Part shown: piece by piece, positions 35,445 to 44,696 of the stretch | How the letters are laid out: each line of letters begins with the position of its first letter | How positions within the stretch are numbered: position 1 is the first letter of the stretch | DNA from: Arthrobacter sp. PvP023 | Lineage (GTDB): Bacteria; Actinomycetota; Actinomycetes; Actinomycetales; Micrococcaceae | NCBI RefSeq assembly: GCF_017832975.1 | Contig: NZ_JAFIBI010000001.1 | Coordinates: forward strand, 4,092,001 to 4,156,000 | Direction: 5' to 3' | Length of the DNA: 64,000 nt | The notes under the pieces: model-generated | What the model saw: only the letters and a program-made list of their open reading frames with translations | What the model was told of the DNA's origin: nothing | Databases searched by the model: none | Made by a program: the position numbers and the translations under genes

Positions 35445-35923
35445 CCAACGCCCTGAAAGTCTCCGTTCCGGAAGGAGTGCCCTTCATAGACTTCGAGCGG
35501 GAGTTCGATTTTCCCGTGGCGGATGTCTTCCGCGCCCACAAGGAGCCCGAACTCGTTGCCCAGTGGCTGGGACCGCGGCGGCTGAAAATGGACGTGGACC
35601 ACTACGACTTCCGGACCGGCGGGAGCTACCGCTACACGCACAGCGCGCCCGACGGCGAAAGCTATGGCTTCAACGGCGTCTTCCACACTGTCCGGGAGAA
35701 CGAGTTCGCCATCCAGACTTTCGAGTTCGACGGCTACCCGGATGTGGTCAGCATCGAGTTCCTGACCTTCGTGGACCTCGGCGGTGGCCGGTGCCGGCTG
35801 ACCGGCCACTCCGTCTACCCGAGCCAGGAAGCCCGTGACGGCATGGCGCAGTCCGGCATGGAAGGCGGCATGACGGAGGGCTACGAGCGGTTGGATGAGC
35901 TGCTCAGCAGCGCCAAAGTCTAG
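35441..35923 (+). CDS. SRPBCC (AHSA1/CalC-like) protein
   Basis: 160 residues. The Aha1-C-like START fold is recognisable from FEREFDFPVADVFRAHKEPELVAQW, TGGSYRYTH and the C-terminal segment EGGMTEGYERLDELL. Such proteins are regularly encoded after ArsR regulators, and their ligand is generally unknown. It overlaps the ArsR gene by 4 nt. Confidence 0.85.
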   Translation: MTNALKVSVPEGVPFIDFEREFDFPVADVFRAHKEPELVAQWLGPRRLKMDVDHYDFRTGGSYRYTHSAPDGESYGFNGVFHTVRENEFAIQTFEFDGYPDVVSIEFLTFVDLGGGRCRLTGHSVYPSQEARDGMAQSGMEGGMTEGYERLDELLSSAKV

Positions 35924-35929
35924 GACACA

Positions 35930-35988
35930 AAAGTACGACGCCGGACGGTCGCCTTCCCGGGGCACGCGACCGTCCGACGTCGTACTTT
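35930..35988. terminator. Bidirectional terminator hairpin
   Basis: A 23-bp stem (35930-35952 with 35966-35988) with one mismatch at 35941/35977 and a 13-nt loop. It begins AAAGTACGACG and ends CGTCGTACTTT, so T-runs follow it on both strands. It lies between convergent genes. Confidence 0.8.
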
Positions 35989-35995
35989 AACCAGA

Positions 35996-36045
35996 AACGC
36001 GGGGCCAACCGGCCGTCCCGAAGGACGGCGGGCTGACCCCGCGTT
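35996..36045 (-). terminator. Terminator of the sucCD operon
   Basis: AACGCGGGG (35996-36004) pairs with CCCCGCGTT (36037-36045), and an inner CCGTCC/GGACGG stem encloses a short loop. It lies 20 nt after the sucD stop. Confidence 0.7.
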
Positions 36046-36065
36046 GTAGTGCTCTGTTGCTTAGC

Positions 36066-36968
36066 CTAGAGGGCTGCGTAAACTTCGCGCAGCAGCTTGG
36101 CAGTCTCGGACGGCGTCTTGCCGACCTTCACGCCGGCAGCTTCGAGGGCTTCCTTCTTGGCCTGCGCGGTTCCGGCGGAACCGGAGACGATGGCGCCTGC
36201 GTGGCCCATGGTCTTACCTTCCGGAGCGGTGAAGCCTGCCACGTAGCCGACAACCGGCTTCGTGACATGGGCCTTGATGTAGTCCGCCGCGCGCTCTTCA
36301 GCGTCGCCACCGATTTCACCGATCATCACGATCGCCTTGGTCTCCGGGTCAGCTTCGAAGGCTTCGAGGGCATCGATGTGCGTGGTGCCGATGACGGGGT
36401 CGCCGCCGATGCCGATGGCGGTGGAGAAGCCCAGGTCGCGCAGTTCGTACATCATCTGGTAAGTCAGTGTGCCCGACTTGGAGACGAGGCCGATGGGGCC
36501 CTTGCCCGTGATGTTGGCCGGGGTGATGCCTACCAGGGCCTCGCCCGGGGTGATGATGCCGGGGCAGTTCGGTCCGATGATGCGGGTGACCTGCTTGCCG
36601 TTCGCGTCAACCTTGGACTGGGCCAGTGCCCAGAACTCGGCGGAGTCCTGGACCGGCACGCCTTCGGTGATGACGACGACCAGGCCGATGCCGGCCTCGA
36701 TGGCTTCAACGACGGCATCCTTGGTGAAGGCCGGCGGCACGAAGACGATGGAGACGTCGGCGCCGGTCTCGGCCATGGCTTCCTTGACGGTGCCGAAAAC
36801 GGTGATTTCGTTATCGCCGTGCAGGACCGTGGTGCCGGCCTTGCGGGCGTTGACGCCGCCCACAATGTTGGTGCCGGCCTTGAGCATCAGGGCGGTGTGC
36901 TTGGTGCCTTCGCCGCCGGTGATGCCCTGGACGATGACCTTGGAGTCCTTGTTCAGATAGATAGACAT
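36066..36968 (-). CDS. sucD: Succinate-CoA ligase, alpha subunit
   Basis: 300 residues, full length. The CoA-binding N-terminus (VQGITGGEGTKHTALMLKAG) and the active-site histidine segment (MGHAGAIVSGSAGTAQAKK) are present. Together with SucC it interconverts succinyl-CoA and succinate with nucleoside triphosphate formation in the TCA cycle. It starts 12 nt after sucC. Confidence 0.97.
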   Translation of the reverse strand: MSIYLNKDSKVIVQGITGGEGTKHTALMLKAGTNIVGGVNARKAGTTVLHGDNEITVFGTVKEAMAETGADVSIVFVPPAFTKDAVVEAIEAGIGLVVVITEGVPVQDSAEFWALAQSKVDANGKQVTRIIGPNCPGIITPGEALVGITPANITGKGPIGLVSKSGTLTYQMMYELRDLGFSTAIGIGGDPVIGTTHIDALEAFEADPETKAIVMIGEIGGDAEERAADYIKAHVTKPVVGYVAGFTAPEGKTMGHAGAIVSGSAGTAQAKKEALEAAGVKVGKTPSETAKLLREVYAAL

Positions 36969-36979
36969 GGTGCGTCCCT

Positions 36980-38149
36980 TTACTTAGCTGCGTTGGCGAG
37001 CTCGGCGGCCTTGTCGGCGCCCTCGTCCATGGTGGCGGCCAGGGTAACCAGCGGGTGGTTGGCCTCGGCCAGGATGCGGCGGCCTTCCTCGACATTGTTG
37101 CCGTCGAGGCGGACGACCAGCGGCTTGTTCGCGGAGTGGCCCAGCTCGGCCAGTGCTCCCACGATGCCCTTGGCCACGGCGTCGCATGCGGTGATTCCGC
37201 CGAAGACGTTGACGAACACGGACTTGACCTGCTCGTCGCCCAGGATGACGTCCAGGCCGGCTGCCATGACCTCGGCGGAGGCTCCGCCGCCGATGTCCAG
37301 GAAGTTGGCCGGCTTGACGTTGCCGTGGTTTTCACCGGCGTAGGCAACGACGTCCAGGGTGGACATGACCAGACCGGCGCCGTTGCCGATGATGCCGACT
37401 TCGCCGTCCAGCTTGACGTAGTTCAGGTCCTGCGCCTTGGCCTTGGCCTCGAGCGGATCAGCAGCGTCCTTGTCTTCCAGGAGTGCGTGCTTGGCGTGCC
37501 GGAAGTCGGCGTTCTCGTCCAGGGTCACCTTGCCGTCAAGGGCGACGATGTCGCCGGCGCCGGTCTTGACCAGCGGGTTGACCTCCACCAGGGTGGCGTC
37601 TTCCTTCTTGAAAACGTCCCAGAGCTTCAGGATGACGTCGGCGACTTTGCCGCGCAGTTCCTCAGCGAAGCCGGCAGCGGCAACGATTTCGTCGGCCTTG
37701 GCCTGGTCGATTCCCACAGCGGGATCGATGGCGATCTTGGCCAGTGCATCGGGGCGTTCGACGGCGAGCTGTTCGATTTCCATGCCGCCTTCAACCGAGC
37801 ACATGGCCAGGTAGTTGCGGTTGGCCCGGTCCAGCAGAACGGAGAAGTAGTATTCCTCGGCGATGTCCGCGCCCTGGGCGATCATGACTTTGTTGACCGT
37901 GTGGCCCTTGATGTCCATGCCCAGGATGTTGGTGGAGTGTTCCAGCGCCTCATCGGCGGTCTTTGCGACCTTAACGCCGCCGGCCTTTCCGCGGCCACCG
38001 ACCTTAACCTGTGCCTTGACGACAGTTACGCCGCCGATCTTCTCGGCAGCTGCCTTTGCTTCTTCAGGGGTGTGCGCCACGATGCCAGCAAGCACGGGTA
38101 CACCGTGCGCCTCGAACATATCGCGCGCCTGATATTCAAACAGGTCCAC
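36980..38149 (-). CDS. sucC: Succinate-CoA ligase, beta subunit
   Basis: 389 residues, full length. ATP-grasp N-terminal half (DLFEYQARDMFEAHGVPVL) and C-terminal ligase domain (LVVRLDGNNVEEGRRIL, preceded by FVNVFGGIT). Start is GTG with AGGA about 9 nt upstream. It is the first gene of sucCD. The 224-nt upstream gap to the lipoprotein gene holds short inverted repeats but no recognisable gene. Confidence 0.97.
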   Translation of the reverse strand: MDLFEYQARDMFEAHGVPVLAGIVAHTPEEAKAAAEKIGGVTVVKAQVKVGGRGKAGGVKVAKTADEALEHSTNILGMDIKGHTVNKVMIAQGADIAEEYYFSVLLDRANRNYLAMCSVEGGMEIEQLAVERPDALAKIAIDPAVGIDQAKADEIVAAAGFAEELRGKVADVILKLWDVFKKEDATLVEVNPLVKTGAGDIVALDGKVTLDENADFRHAKHALLEDKDAADPLEAKAKAQDLNYVKLDGEVGIIGNGAGLVMSTLDVVAYAGENHGNVKPANFLDIGGGASAEVMAAGLDVILGDEQVKSVFVNVFGGITACDAVAKGIVGALAELGHSANKPLVVRLDGNNVEEGRRILAEANHPLVTLAATMDEGADKAAELANAAK

Positions 38150-38373
38150 GGTTTAGTGTCCTTCTACGTCGAAGTAGTTTCTGTACAGCCGGACCCCACG
38201 TAATCGTGGTTACCGGGCTGCGGAATAAACGCACCCTGCGACTGGTTCGGAAACGAGCCACACGGCGCAATGCTCCTCTCGGAACTCTAGTCCTTTCTGC
38301 GGACCGGCCCGTTCCAGAGTACCTGTTATGTGAGTAAGGACACTATTCTATGGAGCGTAGAAAAACCGCTAGA

Positions 38374-39081
38374 TTACGGGGTTTTTGGCGCCTCTGACGG
38401 CGTCGCGGAGGGGTCTGCACTGTCCGCGGAAATTAGTTCGTAACGGTCCCGCGAAACGAAGAAAGCAACGCCGGCCGAGACGTTTCCGCAGGCCACGCCG
38501 CCGTTATAGGCCGAGCATCGCAGGCCGTTGCGCTCCAGGTTCTGTCCGTCCTCCAGTACAGGCAGCTGGGATACCGGCCCGTTTTTGCTCCCCTTGGGCC
38601 CGAACTCGGCCTCCATCTGGGTGACGCCGGAGCGGCATTCGCCGTAGCTTGCCTCATCCGGCGTGAGCAAAGCGGTGCCGCCGAGGTAGCCCAGGCCCGT
38701 GCCGGCACAATCATCCTTGACGTCCGCAGCTTCGGGTTTGGGGTAAACGGCAAGTTCGCAGTGCGCTACCGGGACGATTGCCAGCTTGTTGTTGGCGCCG
38801 TCGCTGTACGCATTCTGCTCATAGGGCAGGCTGACGTGCTCGCCGCGTGCCGAGGTCAGCGAGCAGACAACGCTATGGTCGGCGGTGACGAAACTGAGCA
38901 CGTCGCTGCCCGCAGAGAACCGGGTACCGTCAGCCACCGGTGCCTGCTCGAGCTGTTCCAGCGCGGGTAGCGGCGGCGGCGGAACATAGTTCGGGTCCTT
39001 CTGCGTAATAGTGCAGGAAGTGCAGGCCAGCAGGATGAGGGCGGCCAGGATCCCCGGTACAGTCCGTCGCATGCGCTCCAT
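38374..39081 (-). CDS. Putative lipoprotein of unknown function
   Basis: 235 residues. A hydrophobic signal ends in a cysteine-rich lipobox region (ILLACTSC), followed by a proline-rich linker and a domain with about six cysteines that could form disulfides outside the cell (SVVCSLTSARGEHVSL, GLRCSAYNGGVACGN). I do not recognise a named family. The last 20 residues are low-complexity Pro/Ser/Ala. It lies 14 nt after the pcrA stop on the opposite side from sucC, on the same strand. Confidence 0.65.
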   Translation of the reverse strand: MERMRRTVPGILAALILLACTSCTITQKDPNYVPPPPLPALEQLEQAPVADGTRFSAGSDVLSFVTADHSVVCSLTSARGEHVSLPYEQNAYSDGANNKLAIVPVAHCELAVYPKPEAADVKDDCAGTGLGYLGGTALLTPDEASYGECRSGVTQMEAEFGPKGSKNGPVSQLPVLEDGQNLERNGLRCSAYNGGVACGNVSAGVAFFVSRDRYELISADSADPSATPSEAPKTP

Positions 39082-39095
39082 TATGCCTGCAGCGG

Positions 39096-41588
39096 CTACG
39101 CGTCCAGTTTGGTCAGCGGCGCGTACCTCAGCAGCAGGCGCTTTTCGCCGACGCTGAACTTCACCTTGGCCACGGTCTTGTCCCCGGCGCCTTCAACGGC
39201 CAGGACCGTGCCGTTGCCGAAGCTCGTGTGGTTGACCTTGTCTCCGACGCTGACGGCCACCACTTCCTTTTGCGGCTGGACGCGGTTCTTCGCGACGGCG
39301 GCCGGAACATCGGCATTGAAGCCGGCGGAAGGGCTGGCGGCCTGGCCGCGGGCCGTGCCGGCGCCCCAGAACGAGCCGCTGTACCGGCTGGACCCGATGG
39401 CTGCGCCGCTCCCCCAGCCGCCGACCTGGCGGCTGGTGCCTTCGCGCCGCCATTCCACCAGTTCTGCCGGGATCTCCTCGATGAACTGGCTGGCCGGGTT
39501 GTACTGGCTCTGGCCCCACATGCTGCGGACCTCCGAGCGGGTGACGTACAGGCGCTTCCGGGCACGGGTCAGGCCCACGTAGGCCAGCCGGCGCTCCTCC
39601 GCGAGTTCCTTGGGGTCTGTGGCGGAGCGCTGGTGCGGGAAGAGGCCGTGCTCCATGCCGGTGAGGAAGACCACGGGGAACTCCAGCCCCTTGGCCGTGT
39701 GGAGGGTCATGAGTGTGACGACGCCCAGCCGTTTGGCTTCCGCCACGGCGGCGTCGATGTCCGCACCCGGGGCGTCCGGTATCTGGTCCGCGTCCGCCAC
39801 GAGGGACACCTGCTCCAGGAAGGCCCCCAGGGAACCTTCGGGGTTTTCCTGTTCGTATTCACGCACGACGGCGACCAGTTCGGCGAGGTTCTCCACCCGG
39901 GATTCATCCTGGGGATCGGTGCTGGACCGCAGCCCGGCCAGGTAGCCGGTCTGCTCCAGGACCGCTTCCAGGGCGGCCGCCGCACCGGAGCCGCTGGCCA
40001 CCTCGGCAAGATCGTCCAGGAGTTTCACGAAACCCAGCACGGCGTTGACCGAGCGGGTAGCCATGCCGGGCGCCTGGTCCGCCCGGCGGGCGGCGGCCAT
40101 AAAGGAGGTCCGTTCGCGTTCGGCCAAGGCTGCCACGGCGCCCTCGGCACGGTCGCCGATGCCGCGCTTGGGTTCGTTGAGCACCCGCCGGAGGTTGACG
40201 TCGTCGTCGGGGTTGACCAGGACGCGCAGGTACGCGAGGGCGTCCTTGATTTCCTTGCGCTCGTAGAAGCGCGTGCCGCCCACCACCTTGTACGGCAGCC
40301 CGACGCGCACCAGGACGTCTTCAATGGAACGTGACTGGGCGTTGGTGCGGTAGAAGATGGCAACGTCACCGGGACGGAGGTTGTCCTCGTCCTGCAGCCT
40401 GTCGATTTCCTTGGCGATGAACTGGGCTTCGTCGTGCTCGTTCTCGCCCACGTAGCCGATGATTTTGTGGCCTTCGCCCTCGGCGGTCCAGAGCCGTTTC
40501 TCCGGCCTGTTGGGGTTGCGGGAGATCACCGAGTTCGCGGCGGTCAGGATGTTCTGGGTGGAGCGGTAATTCTGTTCCAGCTTGATGGTGCGGGCGTTCG
40601 GGTAGTCCTTTTCGAACTCGACGATGTTGCGGATGTCCGCGCCGCGGAACGCGTAGATGGACTGGTCCGAGTCACCCACCACGGTGAGCTCGGAGGCACC
40701 GGGACCTTCGCCCACTATTTCACGGACCAGTGCGTACTGGGCGTGGTTGGTGTCCTGGTACTCGTCCACCAGTACGTGCCGGAAGCGCCGGCGGTACGAT
40801 TCGGCGAGCGCCGGGAAGGCGCGGAACATGTATACGGTTTCGGCGATGAGGTCGTCAAAGTCCATGGCGTTCGCCTGGCGCAGCCGCTGGGTATAGCCCT
40901 TGAAGACATCGGCCACAGCGGACTCGAAGGGATCGTTGTGGTTGGCGGAGGAGGAATAGGAATCCGCGTCGATGAGCTCGTTCTTCAGCGCCGAGATCTT
41001 GTGCTGGATGGCCTTGGGCGCGAATTTCTTGGGATCCAGGTCAAGGCTCTTGGACACCTGCGTGACCAGGCGGAGCGAGTCCGCGGAGTCATAGATGGAG
41101 AAATTGGACTTCAGCCCGACATTTGCGGCTTCCTGCCGGAGGATGCGCACGCAGGACGAGTGGAAGGTGGAAATCCACATGATCTTGGCGCGGCCGCCCA
41201 CCAGCGCCTCGATGCGTTCCCGCATTTCCGCGGCTGCCTTGTTGGTGAAGGTGATGGCCAGGATCTCGCCGTGATGCGCCCTACGCGTGGCGATGAGGTA
41301 GGCGATCCGGTTGCTGAGCACGCGTGTCTTGCCGGATCCGGCTCCTGCAACGATGAGCAGCGCACCGCCGGTGTGCTTGACCGCTTCTTCCTGCTGGGGG
41401 TTCAGGCCCTGGAGGAGTTCGTCCACGCCGGGCAGCTTCGGACGTGCCCGTTCCCCCTCGGATTCCGGCCCGCCGTTCCCGTAGCGCGCCGGATCTTCGC
41501 CGGCCCCGGGGCGCGACTTGGTGAGCGCTGCCGCTTGCGGGGCAGCCTTGAACGGTCCGTCAGCATACGGGTCAAACAACATATCCAT
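39096..41588 (-). CDS. pcrA: ATP-dependent DNA helicase PcrA/UvrD
   Basis: 830 residues of helicase superfamily 1. Walker A (VAGAGSGKTRVL), motif II (VDEYQDTNHAQYALVRE), and later motifs (TLHTAKGLEFPVVFLTG, YVGLTRARKRLYV) are all present. The C-terminal 50 residues form the Tudor-like domain that contacts RNA polymerase in this family (VSVGDKVNHTSFGNGTV). It acts 3'-5' in nucleotide excision repair and replication restart. About 50 extra N-terminal residues precede the first helicase motif. Confidence 0.96.
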   Translation of the reverse strand: MDMLFDPYADGPFKAAPQAAALTKSRPGAGEDPARYGNGGPESEGERARPKLPGVDELLQGLNPQQEEAVKHTGGALLIVAGAGSGKTRVLSNRIAYLIATRRAHHGEILAITFTNKAAAEMRERIEALVGGRAKIMWISTFHSSCVRILRQEAANVGLKSNFSIYDSADSLRLVTQVSKSLDLDPKKFAPKAIQHKISALKNELIDADSYSSSANHNDPFESAVADVFKGYTQRLRQANAMDFDDLIAETVYMFRAFPALAESYRRRFRHVLVDEYQDTNHAQYALVREIVGEGPGASELTVVGDSDQSIYAFRGADIRNIVEFEKDYPNARTIKLEQNYRSTQNILTAANSVISRNPNRPEKRLWTAEGEGHKIIGYVGENEHDEAQFIAKEIDRLQDEDNLRPGDVAIFYRTNAQSRSIEDVLVRVGLPYKVVGGTRFYERKEIKDALAYLRVLVNPDDDVNLRRVLNEPKRGIGDRAEGAVAALAERERTSFMAAARRADQAPGMATRSVNAVLGFVKLLDDLAEVASGSGAAAALEAVLEQTGYLAGLRSSTDPQDESRVENLAELVAVVREYEQENPEGSLGAFLEQVSLVADADQIPDAPGADIDAAVAEAKRLGVVTLMTLHTAKGLEFPVVFLTGMEHGLFPHQRSATDPKELAEERRLAYVGLTRARKRLYVTRSEVRSMWGQSQYNPASQFIEEIPAELVEWRREGTSRQVGGWGSGAAIGSSRYSGSFWGAGTARGQAASPSAGFNADVPAAVAKNRVQPQKEVVAVSVGDKVNHTSFGNGTVLAVEGAGDKTVAKVKFSVGEKRLLLRYAPLTKLDA

Positions 41589-41632
41589 GGTGCTATAAGT
41601 CTAGGCGGTGGGGCCGACACTAACTTCCGTGG

Positions 41633-42481
41633 CTACTCCACCGAGCCCGATTCCAGGGCAGCGCGGAGCTGCCGGACCGCCGTCGTGCCTCCCGCGACGA
41701 ACCACTCGAGTCCGTTGATCCGGACGACGTCGGCGGTGCCGCCTGCCGCAATCACGATTGCCTTCCCGGGCAGCCAGTCCCACTCGGGGCAGCTGTGCTG
41801 GAACCAGCAGTCCAGTTCGCCGTCGGCCACCCGGCCCAGGTCACAGGACCCTGATCCGAACATCCGCAGCGCCGCTGCGGCGGTGGCCGCTGCATGCCAG
41901 GGCATGGCGCACAGCGGGTCAGCGAGCCACGTGGGGTGGATATACGTCGCTGCCCCCTGCTCTGCCAGCGGCTTCAACGGCCTGGCCCCACCGTCGTCGT
42001 GGAAAGAGGTGAGCCGTTCACCGTTCAGGGTTGCGGGGCGGGTGGTTCCGCCGAGCCAAAGCTTGTCCTCTTCGGGCTGGAAAATGGCGCCCAGGACCGT
42101 GCCGGTGCTGTCCTTGAGGGCGAGCGCGGAGCACCAGTACGTGGAGCCGTGCAGGAAGTTGTAAGTCCCGTCCACGGGGTCGATCACCCAGGTCCGGCCG
42201 CTGCTCCCCTTCACGGAGGCGCCTTCCTCCCCCAGGATGCCGTCGTCCGGCCGGCAGCGGCGCAGCTGTTCGAGCACATAGTCTTCGGCGGCATGGTCGG
42301 CGGCCGTGACAACATCGGATACCGAGGTCTTTTGTTGCCCTTCCAGGCCGCCCTGGCGCATCATGAGGGCCAGCATTCCTGCTTCCCTGACCAGCGCTTC
42401 GGCCAGCTCGTAGTCGTCCAGGCCCGCGTTGAGTTCCGCCGCGCTGTGCCTGCCAAGTTTGTGTCTTCCGAGTTCCGTCAC
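41633..42481 (-). CDS. Inositol monophosphatase-family phosphatase
   Basis: 282 residues. Metal-site motifs are GILGEEGASV, WVIDPVDGTYNFLHG and CPEWDWLPGKAI. The family covers inositol-1-phosphatase, histidinol-phosphatase HisN and fructose bisphosphatase-like members; the details favour a HisN or SuhB-type enzyme but do not decide it. It lies 44 nt upstream of pcrA on the same strand, and it is not part of the iol region. Confidence 0.85.
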   Translation of the reverse strand: MTELGRHKLGRHSAAELNAGLDDYELAEALVREAGMLALMMRQGGLEGQQKTSVSDVVTAADHAAEDYVLEQLRRCRPDDGILGEEGASVKGSSGRTWVIDPVDGTYNFLHGSTYWCSALALKDSTGTVLGAIFQPEEDKLWLGGTTRPATLNGERLTSFHDDGGARPLKPLAEQGAATYIHPTWLADPLCAMPWHAAATAAAALRMFGSGSCDLGRVADGELDCWFQHSCPEWDWLPGKAIVIAAGGTADVVRINGLEWFVAGGTTAVRQLRAALESGSVE

Positions 42482-42587
42482 GCGTCCAGCCTATAGGTGG
42501 CCTTCGGCCAAGGACAGGCGCCAAGGACAGGATCCAAGGACAGGCTTAGGGAACAGCCGCGTGCACGGGACCAGCGATAATGAACGC

Positions 42588-43211
42588 ATGGCCAAGACAC
42601 CAGCACAGCGGATCAAGAAGCACGGCGCCAAGGCGTCCGTTCCCCAGCACCATCTGCCGCCGGTGATCAACCCCACCACGCAGCGGACCCCGGAGAAGGC
42701 GCAGAACAACAGCAGCCTGATCCTCATTGCCGGCGTCGTGGCCAGCCTCTTCCTGTTCTGGTACCTGCATTTGCTGACGCTGAACCAGCTCACCCAGCTC
42801 TCCGGGGGCCTGCCCATGCCGGATTCGCTGATCGGGGGCTTTGACCAGGGGTTCGTGGACCAGCTGAGGTCGGCCATGAACGAGGACGCGCGCGGCCAGC
42901 TCAACTACCTCCACAAGACGGCGGGCACCCTGTTCCCGCTGATTTTCAGCTTCACCTGGCTGCTGCTGATCGGGACCAACGTTGCCCGCAAGCCGCTCCG
43001 CTGGGCGCTCTGGGCGCTCCCGCTCCTCTTCGCCGCCGTGAGGTTGTGGGGGAACGCCGCCATTGATTCGATGATGTCCGCGTCAGCGGTCGACGCCGGC
43101 CAGGTGGCCCTCGCATCCGCCCTCACCGTTGCCGGCTGGGTACTGCTCGTGCTGAGCCTGCTGGCTGGCGGCGCTGCAGTATTTATTGGCCGGAAGCCGC
43201 GGAAGCAGTAG
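42588..43211 (+). CDS. Membrane protein of unknown function
   Basis: 207 residues. A basic, proline-containing N-terminus (KTPAQRIKKHGAKASV) is followed by about four hydrophobic helices (LILIAGVVASLFLFWYLHLL and three more). The frame is open further upstream, but the ATG at 42588 begins the plausible protein. It is divergent from the phosphatase gene and its 3' end overlaps the convergent membrane-protein gene by 29 nt. Confidence 0.65.
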   Translation: MAKTPAQRIKKHGAKASVPQHHLPPVINPTTQRTPEKAQNNSSLILIAGVVASLFLFWYLHLLTLNQLTQLSGGLPMPDSLIGGFDQGFVDQLRSAMNEDARGQLNYLHKTAGTLFPLIFSFTWLLLIGTNVARKPLRWALWALPLLFAAVRLWGNAAIDSMMSASAVDAGQVALASALTVAGWVLLVLSLLAGGAAVFIGRKPRKQ

Positions 43212-43983
43212 CCCGGGCTGCGGCCCGCGCAGCCTTCCGCACCTTCAGTTCCCGGCGCACGCGCTGGGCGATCACCAGCCCCGCAGTGGCCAGGCCCACG
43301 GTCACGGGGTAGCCCATGAAGCGTTCCAGGGTGCCCGGTTCCGGGACATCCATGCCGGTCAGGCCGCCGATCACCAGCGCCACGAAGGAAACCGCTCCGC
43401 AGGCGAGGATGAACCAGGCCAGGGGTGATTGCCTCAGCCACAGCACTCCCAACAGCAGCAGCGCCAGCGCTCCTCCTAGGAAGAACATCACGGCGCCGGT
43501 CAGATGCACGGCAAACCATCCGGCGTCTTCGGGCACCACTCCCACGATGATTGTCCCGGTTCCCGCGGTGAAGGTAAGGATCTTGGCCGCGAGGGCGGTA
43601 AACCACGGGATGCGGTGGCCGGGCCCGAAAGCGAGCCGGACTCCGGGCCGGGCCGCCACGCACAAAAGTGCCGAGCTGAGCAGCAGCGCCCCCACCAGCA
43701 TGCCCACGCCCTGCACCACGAACGAGGCATTCATCACCGCGTGCAAGGGTGAGCACACGTCCCGGCCCTCATAGACGGCGCACTGGGTGGCGCCCAGATC
43801 GCTGATGTAGCCGGTCCGCCGGTCATAGGGTTCCGGCCCTGCCCACGCCGCGATCACAGCCGACTCAGCCACGAAATACTGCAGCACGCTCAGCTTGGCC
43901 CACGCCCCGAAATACTCGCGGCTTGAGGCGATATCCGGCAGGAAACCGGCCCGGTAGGAAGTTGCTGGTGTTGCTGCAGTCAT
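43183..43983 (-). CDS. DUF998-family membrane protein
   Basis: 266 residues with about seven hydrophobic helices. The N-terminal segment GPEPYDRRTGYISDLGATQC and the glycine/proline-containing loops match the DUF998 type, which has no known function. A basic C-terminal tail (KVRKAARAAARATAS) is probably cytoplasmic. Its 3' end overlaps that of the convergent gene at 43183-43211. Confidence 0.75.
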   Translation of the reverse strand: MTAATPATSYRAGFLPDIASSREYFGAWAKLSVLQYFVAESAVIAAWAGPEPYDRRTGYISDLGATQCAVYEGRDVCSPLHAVMNASFVVQGVGMLVGALLLSSALLCVAARPGVRLAFGPGHRIPWFTALAAKILTFTAGTGTIIVGVVPEDAGWFAVHLTGAVMFFLGGALALLLLGVLWLRQSPLAWFILACGAVSFVALVIGGLTGMDVPEPGTLERFMGYPVTVGLATAGLVIAQRVRRELKVRKAARAAARATASAASGQ

Positions 43984-44068
43984 GCCAAGAGCGTAGTACG
44001 GGCCGGCACCTTGTATGCTTGTATCCGTGCCCGAACAGGACGGCCTGTGCCAACCGCTTCGGACGCCC

Positions 44069-44141
44069 GCCCTCGTAGCTCAGTGGATAGAGCACGGCTC
44101 TCCTAAAGCCGGTGTCGTTGGTTCGATTCCAATCGAGGGCA
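44069..44141 (+). tRNA. tRNA-Arg, anticodon CCU
   Basis: A full cloverleaf can be drawn. Acceptor GCCCTCG pairs with CGAGGGC; D-stem GCTC/GAGC; anticodon stem CGGCT/AGCCG with loop CTCCTAA, giving anticodon CCT; T-stem GTTGG/CCAAT around TTCGATT. The discriminator base is A and CCA is not encoded. It reads AGG codons. Confidence 0.95.
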
Positions 44142-44142
44142 C

Positions 44143-44673
44143 TTGAACTTCCAGCCGCAGGATGCAGCTAAGAATGCAGCGCAGAGTGAGGCGCAGGAAT
44201 TCGATCTGCGTGCCTACCTGCTCGGCAGCTGGTCCGTGGAACGCGCGCTGCGGGACCGCAGCACCGGCGCACGGGGCACTTTCACCGGCGTCGCCCGGTT
44301 TTCCGTGAAGGACGACGACGGCGGCCTTGACTTCCATGAAGAGGGCACCATGCGCTGGCCTGCTCCGGCAGGCGCCACCTTCACCGGCACGGCAAGCCGT
44401 GACTACATCCTGCAGCCTGCCGATGCCCCCGATGCGATGGATATGACGTTCCCCGACGGGCGGCCTTTCCACCGGATGAGCTTCCGGGAAACGGCCAGGC
44501 AGGACAACCACTGGTGTGATCCGGACACCTACCGCGTGACGTACGCCCACCGCGGACCCAACGAATTCAGCTATACGTGGGATGTCCAGGGGCCCAGGAA
44601 GGACCTGCTCCTGGAATCGGTGCTGCGCAGGCTCGGTCCGGGCGAAGACCGGCCCGCCGCGGGTGGGCCGTAG
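44143..44673 (+). CDS. DUF6314-family protein
   Basis: About 176 residues resembling the DUF6314 type, a small beta-rich domain of unknown function (AYLLGSWSVERALRDRSTG, TGVARF, then YRVTYAHRGPNEFSYTWDV). The conserved domain starts at about residue 20. The only in-frame start before it is a TTG at 44143, one base after the tRNA, with no ribosome site, so the annotated 5' end is uncertain. It is followed by a NUDIX gene 23 nt away. Confidence 0.7.
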   Translation: MNFQPQDAAKNAAQSEAQEFDLRAYLLGSWSVERALRDRSTGARGTFTGVARFSVKDDDGGLDFHEEGTMRWPAPAGATFTGTASRDYILQPADAPDAMDMTFPDGRPFHRMSFRETARQDNHWCDPDTYRVTYAHRGPNEFSYTWDVQGPRKDLLLESVLRRLGPGEDRPAAGGP

Positions 44674-44696
44674 CCGGATGGGCTAAGGTCGGAGCC

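Noticed and set aside
38150..38373. Possible small gene or RNA upstream of sucC
   Set aside because: Only short imperfect inverted repeats; no ribosome site with a convincing frame.
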